From an uncultured Eubacteriales bacterium (lineage in GTDB: Bacteria > Bacillota > Clostridia > Christensenellales > Christensenellaceae), in contig CAJJPW010000154.1 of NCBI GenBank assembly GCA_905193725.1, positions 1 to 5,353 of the forward strand: 5,353 bases of DNA, read 5' to 3'. Both the position numbers and the translations under genes were made by a program. The notes below the pieces were generated by a model that had not been told where the DNA came from, did no database searches, and worked only from the letters and a program-made list of their open reading frames with translations. This document shows positions 1 through 5,049 of this stretch, piece by piece (position 1 is the stretch's first letter; each line of letters opens with the position of its first letter).

Positions 1-662
1 CTGCCATGGAGGACTACGCCATCGACATCATCATCGGCAAGGGGCCCTCAGCTAACTCCATCCGCCTGGACCTGCCCCATTTCACCCTCATTGGAGCCAC
101 CACCCGGGCAGGCAGCCTTACTTCGCCCCTGCGAGACCGCTTTGGCGTGCTGCTGCGGCTGGAGCTATACGCCCCAGAGGATCTGATGACCATTGTCAAA
201 CGGTCGGCGGGGATTTTGAACATTCCCATGGACGATCAAGGGGCGCTGGAAATCGCCCGTCGCTCTCGTGGCACCCCCCGTGTGGCCAATCGGCTGCTCA
301 AGCGGGTGCGGGACTACGCCCAGATGAAGGCGGACGGGGTGATCACCCAAGAGGTGGCAGATCAGGCGCTGAAAATGCTGGAGGTAGACCAGCTGGGGCT
401 GGACGGCGTGGACAGAAATTATCTGGAGACGCTGATGGTCAAATTCGGCGGCGGACCGGTGGGACTGGATACCCTCAGTGCTGCCACTGGAGAGGAGACT
501 TCCACCATCGAGGACGTGGTAGAGCCATTTCTCATTCAGCTGGGCTTTATCGCCAGAACACCGCGGGGCAGACTGGCTATGCCCCAGGCTTATGACCACA
601 TGAAGATCGCCCCTCCCAAGGGGGGAAAAGACAATTCCGACCAGATGAAGCTGGATGTATGA
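1..662 (+). CDS. ruvB: RuvB, Holliday junction branch migration ATPase (5' end outside window)
   Basis: Motor subunit of the RuvAB complex, which forms hexameric rings on DNA and drives branch migration of Holliday junctions during recombination repair in the cytoplasm. The window cuts the gene: the frame is open to the left edge, and the first visible Met (base 6) is internal, matching the family's A-M-E-D-[FY] stretch. Counting from that Met, the sensor 1 segment TLIGATTR is at 27-34, the arginine-finger segment PLRDRFG at 41-47, the sensor 2 segment [10 protein letters not shown] at 89-98, and the C-terminal winged-helix domain, containing [16 protein letters not shown], at about 148-187. 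The Walker A and B motifs must lie upstream; RuvB is normally about 335-345 residues, so roughly 120 are missing. The tail after residue 190 is Lys/Asp-rich and not conserved. queA follows 27 nt downstream, a pairing common in Firmicutes where ruvA, ruvB and queA are co-transcribed. No defect is seen in the visible part. Confidence 0.97.
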   Translation, partial: AMEDYAIDIIIGKGPSANSIRLDLPHFTLIGATTRAGSLTSPLRDRFGVLLRLELYAPEDLMTIVKRSAGILNIPMDDQGALEIARRSRGTPRVANRLLKRVRDYAQMKADGVITQEVADQALKMLEVDQLGLDGVDRNYLETLMVKFGGGPVGLDTLSAATGEETSTIEDVVEPFLIQLGFIARTPRGRLAMPQAYDHMKIAPPKGGKDNSDQMKLDV

Positions 663-673
663 GAGAGTAAATT

Positions 674-680
674 GAGGTGA
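674..680 (+). promoter_or_regulatory. Shine-Dalgarno of queA, supports a TTG start
   Basis: GAGGTGA ends 9 nt before the TTG at 690-692. An in-frame TGA at 678-680 closes the frame upstream, and the next in-frame ATG falls 27 codons inside the protein, after the conserved N-terminus. The TTG is therefore the only start that keeps the family's usual beginning (M-K-T-x-D-F). Confidence 0.8.
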
Positions 681-689
681 AATAGAAGG

Positions 690-1712
690 TTGAAGACAAA
701 GGATTTTAGCTATGAGCTGCCCAAGGAGCTGATCGCCCAGACCCCCATAGAAAAGCGGGACGAATCCCGCATGATGGTGGTGGATCGGAAAAGCCAATCC
801 TGGGAGCACAGGCACTTTAAGGATATTATAGAGTATTTGCATCCTGGAGACGTGCTGGTGATCAACGAGACCAAAGTGCTGCCAGCGCGGATTTACGGCA
901 TCAAAGAGGGCACCCAGCGGCAGGTGGAATTTCTCCTGCTGGAGCGGCTCCCCAGCGGCCACTGGGATGTGATCTTGCGCCCCGGAAAGAAGCTGAAAGT
1001 GGGAGATCACGTGGGCTTTGGAAGCAAGCTGCGGGCGGAGATCTTAGAGAAGAAGGAAGACGGAGTCGTAGAGGTCTCCTTCGAATATGAGGGGATTTTC
1101 GAGGAAATCCTGCTGGAGATCGGCCAGATGCCGCTGCCGCCCTATATCACCGAAAAGCTGGAGGATCAATCCCGCTATCAGACGGTGTACGCCAGGCAAA
1201 GCGGTTCCGCCGCTGCACCCACAGCCGGCCTGCACTTTACGCCACAGTTGCTGGAGGAGATTCGGCAAATGGGGGTGGAGGTGGTGCCTATTTTGCTCCA
1301 TGTAGGGCTGGGAACCTTTCGGCCGGTCAAGGCGGAGGACATTTTGCAGCACCACATGCATAGCGAAAAGTATTTTGTTTCCGCCACTTCTGCTCAGGCC
1401 ATCCACAGAGCCAAGGAGGAGGGCAGAAGGGTGATCGCCGTGGGCACCACCAGCGTGCGGACGCTGGAGAGCGTGTGGGAACAGCTGGGTGAGGGAAAAG
1501 ACCTCTCTGGGAGCACGGACATCTTCATCTACCCAGGGTATGAATTTCACGTGGTAGACAGCCTCATCACCAATTTCCATCTGCCTGAGTCCACGCTGAT
1601 CATGCTGGTCAGCGCGTTAATGGGCAGGGAATTCACTCTCAGGTGCTATGAGGAGGCAGTGCGTGAGAGATACCGCTTTTTCTCCTTTGGAGATTGCATG
1701 TTTGTGGAGTGA
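690..1712 (+). CDS. queA: S-adenosylmethionine:tRNA ribosyltransferase-isomerase QueA
   Basis: Transfers and rearranges the ribosyl part of S-adenosylmethionine onto 7-aminomethyl-7-deazaguanine at the wobble position (34) of tRNAs with GUN anticodons, giving epoxyqueuosine, the precursor of queuosine. It acts on tRNA in the cytoplasm. The 340-residue length matches the family (about 340-355). Conserved blocks in order: FSYELPKELIAQTP (6-19), GDVLVINETKVLPAR (53-67), AAPTAGLHFT (175-184), LHVGLGTFRPV (203-213), HMHSEKY (222-228), GTTSVRTLES (252-261), YPGYEF followed by LITNFHLPESTL (281-303) and the C-terminal RYRFFSFGDCMF. The start is TTG, fixed by the upstream Shine-Dalgarno and the in-frame stop before it. 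It probably shares a transcript with ruvB, 27 nt upstream. A hairpin terminator follows 19 nt after the stop, so tgt, often next to queA, is not part of this operon. No missing motif was noticed. Confidence 0.97.
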   Translation: MKTKDFSYELPKELIAQTPIEKRDESRMMVVDRKSQSWEHRHFKDIIEYLHPGDVLVINETKVLPARIYGIKEGTQRQVEFLLLERLPSGHWDVILRPGKKLKVGDHVGFGSKLRAEILEKKEDGVVEVSFEYEGIFEEILLEIGQMPLPPYITEKLEDQSRYQTVYARQSGSAAAPTAGLHFTPQLLEEIRQMGVEVVPILLHVGLGTFRPVKAEDILQHHMHSEKYFVSATSAQAIHRAKEEGRRVIAVGTTSVRTLESVWEQLGEGKDLSGSTDIFIYPGYEFHVVDSLITNFHLPESTLIMLVSALMGREFTLRCYEEAVRERYRFFSFGDCMFVE

Positions 1713-1731
1713 GAATAAATTTTGAATGGAG

Positions 1732-1780
1732 AAGAGCCTATAATAGCCCAGTGAGTCTGAGCTTCTATAGGCTCTTTGCT
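1732..1780 (+). terminator. Rho-independent terminator after queA
   Basis: An 11-bp perfect inverted repeat, AAGAGCCTATA (1732-1742) with TATAGGCTCTT (1766-1776), encloses a 23-nt loop that can fold further (AGC/GCT and CAG/CTG pairs). The tail TTTGCTTCT is T-rich but interrupted, so strength may be moderate. It lies 19 nt after the queA stop and between two convergent genes. On the minus strand the same stem is followed by a mixed sequence with no immediate T run, so termination of the opposing operon here is possible but less well supported. Confidence 0.75.
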
Positions 1781-1836
1781 TCTATCACCAAATGATCTTT
1801 TGGTTGTGAGCGCCTTAGTCGATGTAAATGGCCTAC

Positions 1837-2358
1837 CTATTGAGTGATGGCAACTTGGATATTTCCCGTGCCCAGCGCCTCCTTAAGGCCCTCTGGGTTT
1901 TGTATTTTCCCCAGGGGCGTGTAGCTGTAGGGCGTTTCAAAATCCTCATAAAAGAGCACAAAGCAGTCGTCCCCATAGAGCATCAGATCTCCCACCTGTA
2001 TGCTTTGCACGGCTTGGCTATCGGCAGGCAATGGATCCTCAAAATAATAATACTTTTCGTTTCCATTGAGCTCTTCCATTTCCACAGACAGGGGGAGCAG
2101 CTGGATGAATGCCCTGGATGATGGGTTGTCGTAGATCACAGCCTCAAACTCCTGGCCATTTACCGTCAATGTGACGGTTGTCTCTTGCTCCTGGGTTTCC
2201 GCTATAGGTGCATTTTCTGCGCTAGATGGAGAGGGGAAAGGTGTGCTCTGTGAACTGGCGGCTGGCTGGGAGGGTTCTTGTGCCGTTGGGCCGGTGCAGG
2301 AGGTAAAAACGGCTAGAGAGAGTATCAAAGCCGCTAAGACAAGTCCCCATCGTCTCAT
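1837..2358 (-). CDS. Lipoprotein with cyclophilin-like domain
   Basis: A 173-residue predicted surface lipoprotein. Residues 1-20 form a signal peptide (Arg-Arg, then a hydrophobic run rich in Leu, Ala and Ile) ending in the lipobox FTSC, with Cys21 the predicted lipidated residue, so the protein should sit on the outer face of the membrane. Residues 22-60 are a Ser/Pro/Gln/Glu-rich linker of low complexity. Residues 61-173 resemble the small cyclophilin-like fold domain seen in many anaerobes: VTLTVNGQEFEAVIYDN, then LLPLSVEMEELNGNEKYYYF, GDLMLYGDDCFVLFY, YSYTPLGKI and ALGTGN. The fold resembles cyclophilins, but prolyl isomerase activity has not to my knowledge been shown for this group and the function is open. 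It is the last gene of the operon; its ATG overlaps the upstream stop as ATGA, and AAGGAG lies 6 nt before the start. Such domains often occur beside flavodoxin-like genes. Confidence is high for lipoprotein and domain, low for any biochemical role. Confidence 0.85.
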   Translation of the reverse strand: MRRWGLVLAALILSLAVFTSCTGPTAQEPSQPAASSQSTPFPSPSSAENAPIAETQEQETTVTLTVNGQEFEAVIYDNPSSRAFIQLLPLSVEMEELNGNEKYYYFEDPLPADSQAVQSIQVGDLMLYGDDCFVLFYEDFETPYSYTPLGKIQNPEGLKEALGTGNIQVAITQ

Positions 2359-2906
2359 GAGAGGCTCCTTCCCATGTCATAGGCAGCCTTCAAAACGCCC
2401 TGGTGTTTAGAAAGTGCCCGAACCTCTCCTGCATCGTTTATGCCTACGCCCCGGAGCACGCCTGCAAGTCGCGCCTTGGGAAAGCAGCTAATCCACCCCT
2501 GTAATCCCTGTACAGCGCCATCCATGGCAGATTCCTCCTCATCGGCGGCAGTGGCTAGTAGATACACCTCTCGAAAGCGATAGTCGGAGGGAAATAGCGG
2601 GTTGAGCCGGTCTAGCAGCGTCTTCATCTGCCCGCTCATCTCGTAATAGTAGATGGGTGTGGCGAAAACGAGCACATCTGCCTCTTTGGCCTTTTGGGCG
2701 ATGGCCACAGCATCGTCTGGAATGACGCACTGCTGGGTCTGCTGGCAGCAAAGACACCCTGTGCAGAAGTGAATGTCCGCACCTGCTAGGCGAATTTTCT
2801 CCACATGGTGGCCAGCATCTTGGGTGCCCCGCAAAAACTGATCTGCCAGACATTCAGAATTGCTGCCCTTGCGCAAACTGGTGGATATAATCAACACTTT
2901 TTTCAT
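2355..2906 (-). CDS. Flavodoxin-like NAD(P)H-dependent FMN oxidoreductase, possible iron-sulfur flavoprotein
   Basis: A 183-residue cytoplasmic flavoprotein of the NADPH-dependent FMN reductase / iron-sulfur flavoprotein superfamily, expected to bind FMN and pass electrons from NAD(P)H or ferredoxin to an unknown acceptor. Numbered from the ATG at 2906: the first strand and phosphate-binding loop KVLIISTSLRKGSNS (3-17); a cysteine cluster C48-x2-C51-x2-C54-x5-C60 followed by IPDD; TPIYYYEMSGQMKTLLDR (83-100), the flavin-contacting loop; then a variable C-terminal half. The cysteine spacing is the compact pattern that binds a [4Fe-4S] cluster in Methanosarcina Isf, though similar cysteines also occur in relatives not shown to carry a cluster. 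A GTG at 2915 would add three residues, but the Shine-Dalgarno GAGGTG (2913-2918) covers that GTG and lies 6 nt from the ATG, so the ATG is preferred. It sits 10 nt after the acetyltransferase stop and overlaps the lipoprotein start by 4 nt, which suggests translational coupling. Confidence 0.88.
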   Translation of the reverse strand: MKKVLIISTSLRKGSNSECLADQFLRGTQDAGHHVEKIRLAGADIHFCTGCLCCQQTQQCVIPDDAVAIAQKAKEADVLVFATPIYYYEMSGQMKTLLDRLNPLFPSDYRFREVYLLATAADEEESAMDGAVQGLQGWISCFPKARLAGVLRGVGINDAGEVRALSKHQGVLKAAYDMGRSLS

Positions 2907-2912
2907 AGAATA

Positions 2913-2918
2913 CACCTC
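2913..2918 (-). promoter_or_regulatory. Shine-Dalgarno that decides the flavoprotein start
   Basis: GAGGTG on the minus strand lies 6 nt before the ATG at 2904-2906. It contains the alternative GTG start (2913-2915) and overlaps the TGA stop of the acetyltransferase (2917-2919), so the GTG would have no properly spaced ribosome binding site of its own. Confidence 0.7.
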
Positions 2919-3480
2919 AAATCTCTCGAATGACCTTGGCGGGCACGCCGCCTACTATGGTGCAGGGCGGTACATCTTGGGATACCACAGCACCGGCCGC
3001 TATAATCGCGCCGTCCCCAACGCTCACGCCGGGTAAAACGACGGCATTGGCGCCGATCCACGCGTTTTTGCCGATGCGAATGGGCCTAGGGGTCATGCTG
3101 TGGCGGGTATTGGGGTCGATGTCGTGATTGAGAGTGGCTAGCACCACGTTGTGCCCAATGAGAGCGCCGTCATCGATAAAAATCCCTCCCTGATCTTGAA
3201 ACTTACAGCCCATATTGATGAACACGTGTTTGCCGATGGTGATGTTCTTGCCGCAGTCGGTGTAGAACGGTGGAAACATCCCAAAGGTTGGGTCCACTGG
3301 CTTGCCGATGATCTGGGAGAAGATCTCCCGCACTTCCTCCGGCGTATGGTAGCTGCCATTGAGCTGGGCGGTCAACCGAAGGGCTTCCTGAGAGACCCCG
3401 TGCATGTATTGGTGCACCGGGCCTCCCGCCTCAATATGCCTGCCTGAATTGAGCTGCTCTAAATACTCTTTTAGATCCAT
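2917..3480 (-). CDS. Maltose/galactoside O-acetyltransferase-like hexapeptide transferase
   Basis: A 187-residue acyltransferase of the left-handed beta-helix (hexapeptide repeat) superfamily, close in layout to the sugar O-acetyltransferases Maa and LacA, which transfer acetyl from acetyl-CoA to a sugar hydroxyl and act as trimers in the cytoplasm. Residues 1-70 form a helical N-terminal region equivalent to the maltose-acetyltransferase domain but divergent from it. Hexapeptide repeats run from about 78 to 175 (for example ITIGKHVFINMGC, IFIDDGALIGHNVVL, IRIGKNAWIGANAVVLPGVSVGDGAIIAAGAVV). The likely catalytic base is His119 in ATLNHDIDP, equivalent to the T-x-H of E. coli Maa. The C-terminus VGGVPAKVIREI is typical, helping to bind CoA. 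The usual family length is about 185-200. The ATG at 3480 has TAAGGGAG 7 nt upstream, which holds the stop of the alcohol dehydrogenase gene. The substrate cannot be read from the sequence; a sugar or another hydroxyl compound are both possible. Confidence 0.9.
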   Translation of the reverse strand: MDLKEYLEQLNSGRHIEAGGPVHQYMHGVSQEALRLTAQLNGSYHTPEEVREIFSQIIGKPVDPTFGMFPPFYTDCGKNITIGKHVFINMGCKFQDQGGIFIDDGALIGHNVVLATLNHDIDPNTRHSMTPRPIRIGKNAWIGANAVVLPGVSVGDGAIIAAGAVVSQDVPPCTIVGGVPAKVIREI

Positions 3481-3492
3481 CTCTATGCTCCC

Positions 3493-4668
3493 TTACCGAT
3501 AGGATTTTTGAAAGATCTCAGCACACTGCGCGTCGGACATCTCGCAAGGATTGGCCAGGAACAAGCCGCCCATGGTCTCCCGGGCATTGATAGCCAATGG
3601 CAGGAACTCCTCGGTGGTAAAGCCATAATCGCTCATCTTCAGATCTGCCACACCGCAATCCTCCTGGAGTTTCACCAAAGCGGTGATAAAATCCTCTGGT
3701 TTGCTCGCATTCTCTATGCCCATGGCCTTGGCCATTTTGATAAACTGCTCATCACAGGCGTGCTCCTGGATAAAGAACTCGTAAAATGCCTTGGAGATCA
3801 TGATGAGCCCTGCGCCGTGAGGCAGGTTGTGGTGAAAGGCGCTCATGGCGTGTTCCATAGAGTGCTCGGCGGTGGTGCTGGTGAGTTGCATGGTGAGGCC
3901 GGCAATGGTGCTGCCATAGGCCACGTGCTCCCGCGCCTCCAGGTCGTTTCCGTCCGTAACCGCCCGTGGAAGGTATTTGGCGATATTCTCAATGGCCGAA
4001 AGGGCGATGGCCTCGCTTAAGAGGTTGATCCCGTTGCTGATCATCACCTCTGTGTTGTGGAACAAGGCGTCAAACCCCTGATATGCGGTGTATTTTGGGG
4101 GCACAGTCTTCATAAGCTCTGGATCCACGATGGAGAGGACGGGGCACAGGCAGTCTGCACCACCAAAGCCGATCTTCTCGTGGGTCTGGGGGTTGGAGAT
4201 GACACCCCAGCAGTTGATTTCAGAGCCGGTACCTGAGGTGGTGGCGATGGTCACTACGGGGAGGGCTTTGTTGACCAGTGGCTGCCCTTTGCCAGTGCCG
4301 CCCACTACGTAATCCCACAGATCCCCTGGATTGGTGGCCATGGCCGCAATGGCAGTAGAGGAATCCAATACCGCGCCGCCGCCCAGTGCGACGATAAAAT
4401 CGCAGCCGTTTTCCCGGGCGAAGGACGCTCCTTCCATGATCACGCCCTTTAAAGGGTTTTCCATGATCTTGTCAAATACGGCAAATTCCACGCCAGCTTG
4501 CTTTAGCTGTTCCGCTGTGCGGTCTAAAGCGCCGTTTGTCCGGACGGATTTGCCCCGGGAGATCAGCAACATGGCCTTTTTCCCGGGCAGCTTTTGCTTG
4601 CTGAGCTCGTCTAATTTTCCTCTTCCAAATAAGAGTTTTGTGGGGGTGAATAATTGAAAGTCTATCAT
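3493..4668 (-). CDS. Iron-containing (group III) alcohol dehydrogenase
   Basis: A 391-residue cytoplasmic oxidoreductase that interconverts alcohols with aldehydes or ketones using NAD(P)(H) and an active-site divalent metal, normally Fe2+. The N-terminal nucleotide-binding domain carries the start typical of the family (FxxPTKLLFGRGKL, residues 6-19), the GGGAVLD dinucleotide motif (96-102) and TTSGTGSE (143-150). The C-terminal helical domain carries all four expected metal ligands: Asp200 and His204 in GFDALFH, His273 in MEHAMSAF and His284 in LPHGAG. Length fits the family (about 380-400). It resembles the butanol dehydrogenase / YqhD-like branch; the preferred cofactor and substrate are not clear. 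AGGAGG lies 9 nt before the ATG and is merged with the stop codon of the preceding small gene. Context with a flavoprotein and a LysR regulator suggests removal of reactive aldehydes or redox balancing rather than a dedicated fermentation route; that is inference. Confidence 0.95.
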   Translation of the reverse strand: MIDFQLFTPTKLLFGRGKLDELSKQKLPGKKAMLLISRGKSVRTNGALDRTAEQLKQAGVEFAVFDKIMENPLKGVIMEGASFARENGCDFIVALGGGAVLDSSTAIAAMATNPGDLWDYVVGGTGKGQPLVNKALPVVTIATTSGTGSEINCWGVISNPQTHEKIGFGGADCLCPVLSIVDPELMKTVPPKYTAYQGFDALFHNTEVMISNGINLLSEAIALSAIENIAKYLPRAVTDGNDLEAREHVAYGSTIAGLTMQLTSTTAEHSMEHAMSAFHHNLPHGAGLIMISKAFYEFFIQEHACDEQFIKMAKAMGIENASKPEDFITALVKLQEDCGVADLKMSDYGFTTEEFLPLAINARETMGGLFLANPCEMSDAQCAEIFQKSYR

Positions 4669-4677
4669 AGTAATCTT

Positions 4678-4684
4678 CCTCCTA
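4678..4684 (-). promoter_or_regulatory. Shine-Dalgarno of the alcohol dehydrogenase, fused to the preceding stop codon
   Basis: On the minus strand TAGGAGG combines the TAG stop of the 77-residue gene (4682-4684) with a full AGGAGG sequence 9 nt upstream of the alcohol dehydrogenase ATG. A ribosome terminating on the small gene would stand on the next gene's binding site, consistent with coupled translation. Confidence 0.75.
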
Positions 4685-4915
4685 ATTTGATTCTTTTCTC
4701 ATCTGATATAACAAATAATCCAGGCAATCCAGTTTTTTTTGATTGTCATGGAGTGCTTGCAGTAGAGACGCCCTATGGCCAGTGAGCAGCCTGAGCGCTG
4801 GAACGATTTTGTGCTGTTCGTAAAGCACTATGCACTGTTGGGCCAGGGCGCTATCTACGCCGGCATCCTTTAGGTTTTGTTCAAATGATGCTTTGTCCCT
4901 GATGCGATTGGCCAT
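4682..4915 (-). CDS. Small helical protein of unknown function, first gene of the operon
   Basis: A 77-residue protein with no function I can assign. It is soluble in appearance: no signal peptide or membrane segment, and many charged residues and Gln. It should be nearly all helical: about 7-18, 22-34 and 37-45, then a long amphipathic helix at about 47-75 containing HRASLLQALHDNQKKLD and CLDYLLYQ. Two cysteines (28 and 64) are present. The long C-terminal helix recalls the dimerising coiled coil at the end of MerR-type regulators, but there is no helix-turn-helix, so this is only a hint. Expression support is good: ATG with AGGAGGTG 5-7 nt upstream, a sigma-A-like promoter just before it, and a stop fused to the Shine-Dalgarno of the alcohol dehydrogenase. 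Similar short proteins seem familiar to me from clostridial clusters of this type, which I could not check. It could be an accessory or sensor protein, or a translational leader for the operon. Confidence 0.8.
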   Translation of the reverse strand: MANRIRDKASFEQNLKDAGVDSALAQQCIVLYEQHKIVPALRLLTGHRASLLQALHDNQKKLDCLDYLLYQMRKESN

Positions 4916-4938
4916 ATCTGCACCTCCTATCTACTGTT

Positions 4939-4967
4939 ATTATATAAACTATCTGTAAAAATAACAA
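4939..4967 (-). promoter_or_regulatory. Promoter of the five-gene operon
   Basis: Minus strand: -35 TTGTTA (4962-4967, four of six consensus positions), 17-nt spacer, -10 TATAAT (4939-4944, perfect). The predicted start is near 4932, giving a leader of about 16 nt that includes AGGAGGTG. The weak -35 fits a promoter that needs an activator, such as the divergent LysR protein. Confidence 0.7.
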
Positions 4968-4983
4968 ATACTTATAAATTATT
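4967..4983. promoter_or_regulatory. Candidate LysR activation site (AT-rich dyad with T-N11-A)
   Basis: Imperfect inverted repeat AATAcTT-ATA-AAtTATT (6 of 7 positions paired per arm) with T-N11-A spacing (T4969, A4981). Its centre is about 43 bp upstream of the predicted operon start and it touches the -35 hexamer, where LysR-type activators usually place their second, inducer-dependent contact. The region is AT-rich, so a chance dyad is possible. Confidence 0.4.
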
Positions 4984-4988
4984 AACTG

Positions 4989-5007
4989 CTATAGTTGACA
5001 GGCATAG
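4989..5007. promoter_or_regulatory. Candidate LysR recognition site CTAT-N11-ATAG
   Basis: CTAT (4989-4992) and ATAG (5004-5007) form an inverted repeat with the T-N11-A spacing typical of LysR-type binding sites. The centre (4998) lies about 66 bp upstream of the predicted operon start, the usual place for the high-affinity site, and it covers the -35 hexamer of the regulator's own promoter, which would permit autorepression. Binding is inferred from pattern and position only. Confidence 0.5.
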
Positions 5008-5024
5008 GAAGAAACACCTATAAT
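4995..5024 (+). promoter_or_regulatory. Promoter of the LysR-type regulator gene
   Basis: A perfect sigma-A-type consensus: TTGACA (4995-5000), 18-nt spacer, TATAAT (5019-5024). The predicted start is near 5031, immediately before the Shine-Dalgarno, so the leader is only about 19 nt. The -35 lies inside the CTAT-N11-ATAG dyad, and the spacer holds another inverted repeat (ATAGG-N8-CCTAT, 5004-5021). Confidence 0.8.
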
Positions 5025-5049
5025 GAAATTAGCAAGGAGGTACAAGATC

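Noticed and set aside
165..1010. A 281-codon open frame on the minus strand across the ruvB-queA junction
   Set aside because: It is antisense to two strongly conserved genes, spans their junction, resembles no family I know and is a by-product of the GC-rich coding frames opposite.
1787..1804. Small hairpin ACCAAA-N6-TTTGGT as a terminator of the minus-strand operon
   Set aside because: The 6-bp stem is AT-rich and no T run follows on either strand; the 11-bp stem at 1732-1776 is the better terminator.
1828..2121. A 97-codon plus-strand open frame opposite the lipoprotein gene
   Set aside because: The minus-strand frame has a signal peptide, lipobox, ribosome binding site and recognisable domain; the plus-strand frame has none of these.
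2904..2915. GTG at 2915 as the flavoprotein start, adding three residues
   Set aside because: The GTG lies within the Shine-Dalgarno that serves the ATG at 2906 and has no suitably spaced ribosome binding site; the ATG gives the usual M-K-K-V start.
3508..4020. A 170-codon plus-strand open frame inside the alcohol dehydrogenase gene
   Set aside because: It is a mirror frame of a clearly coding gene with all catalytic residues conserved, and no ribosome binding site or recognisable product was seen.
4916..5049. Riboswitch or small RNA in the divergent intergenic region
   Set aside because: Both predicted leaders are under about 20 nt, and the dyads sit upstream of the starts, which fits operator sites on DNA rather than RNA structure.
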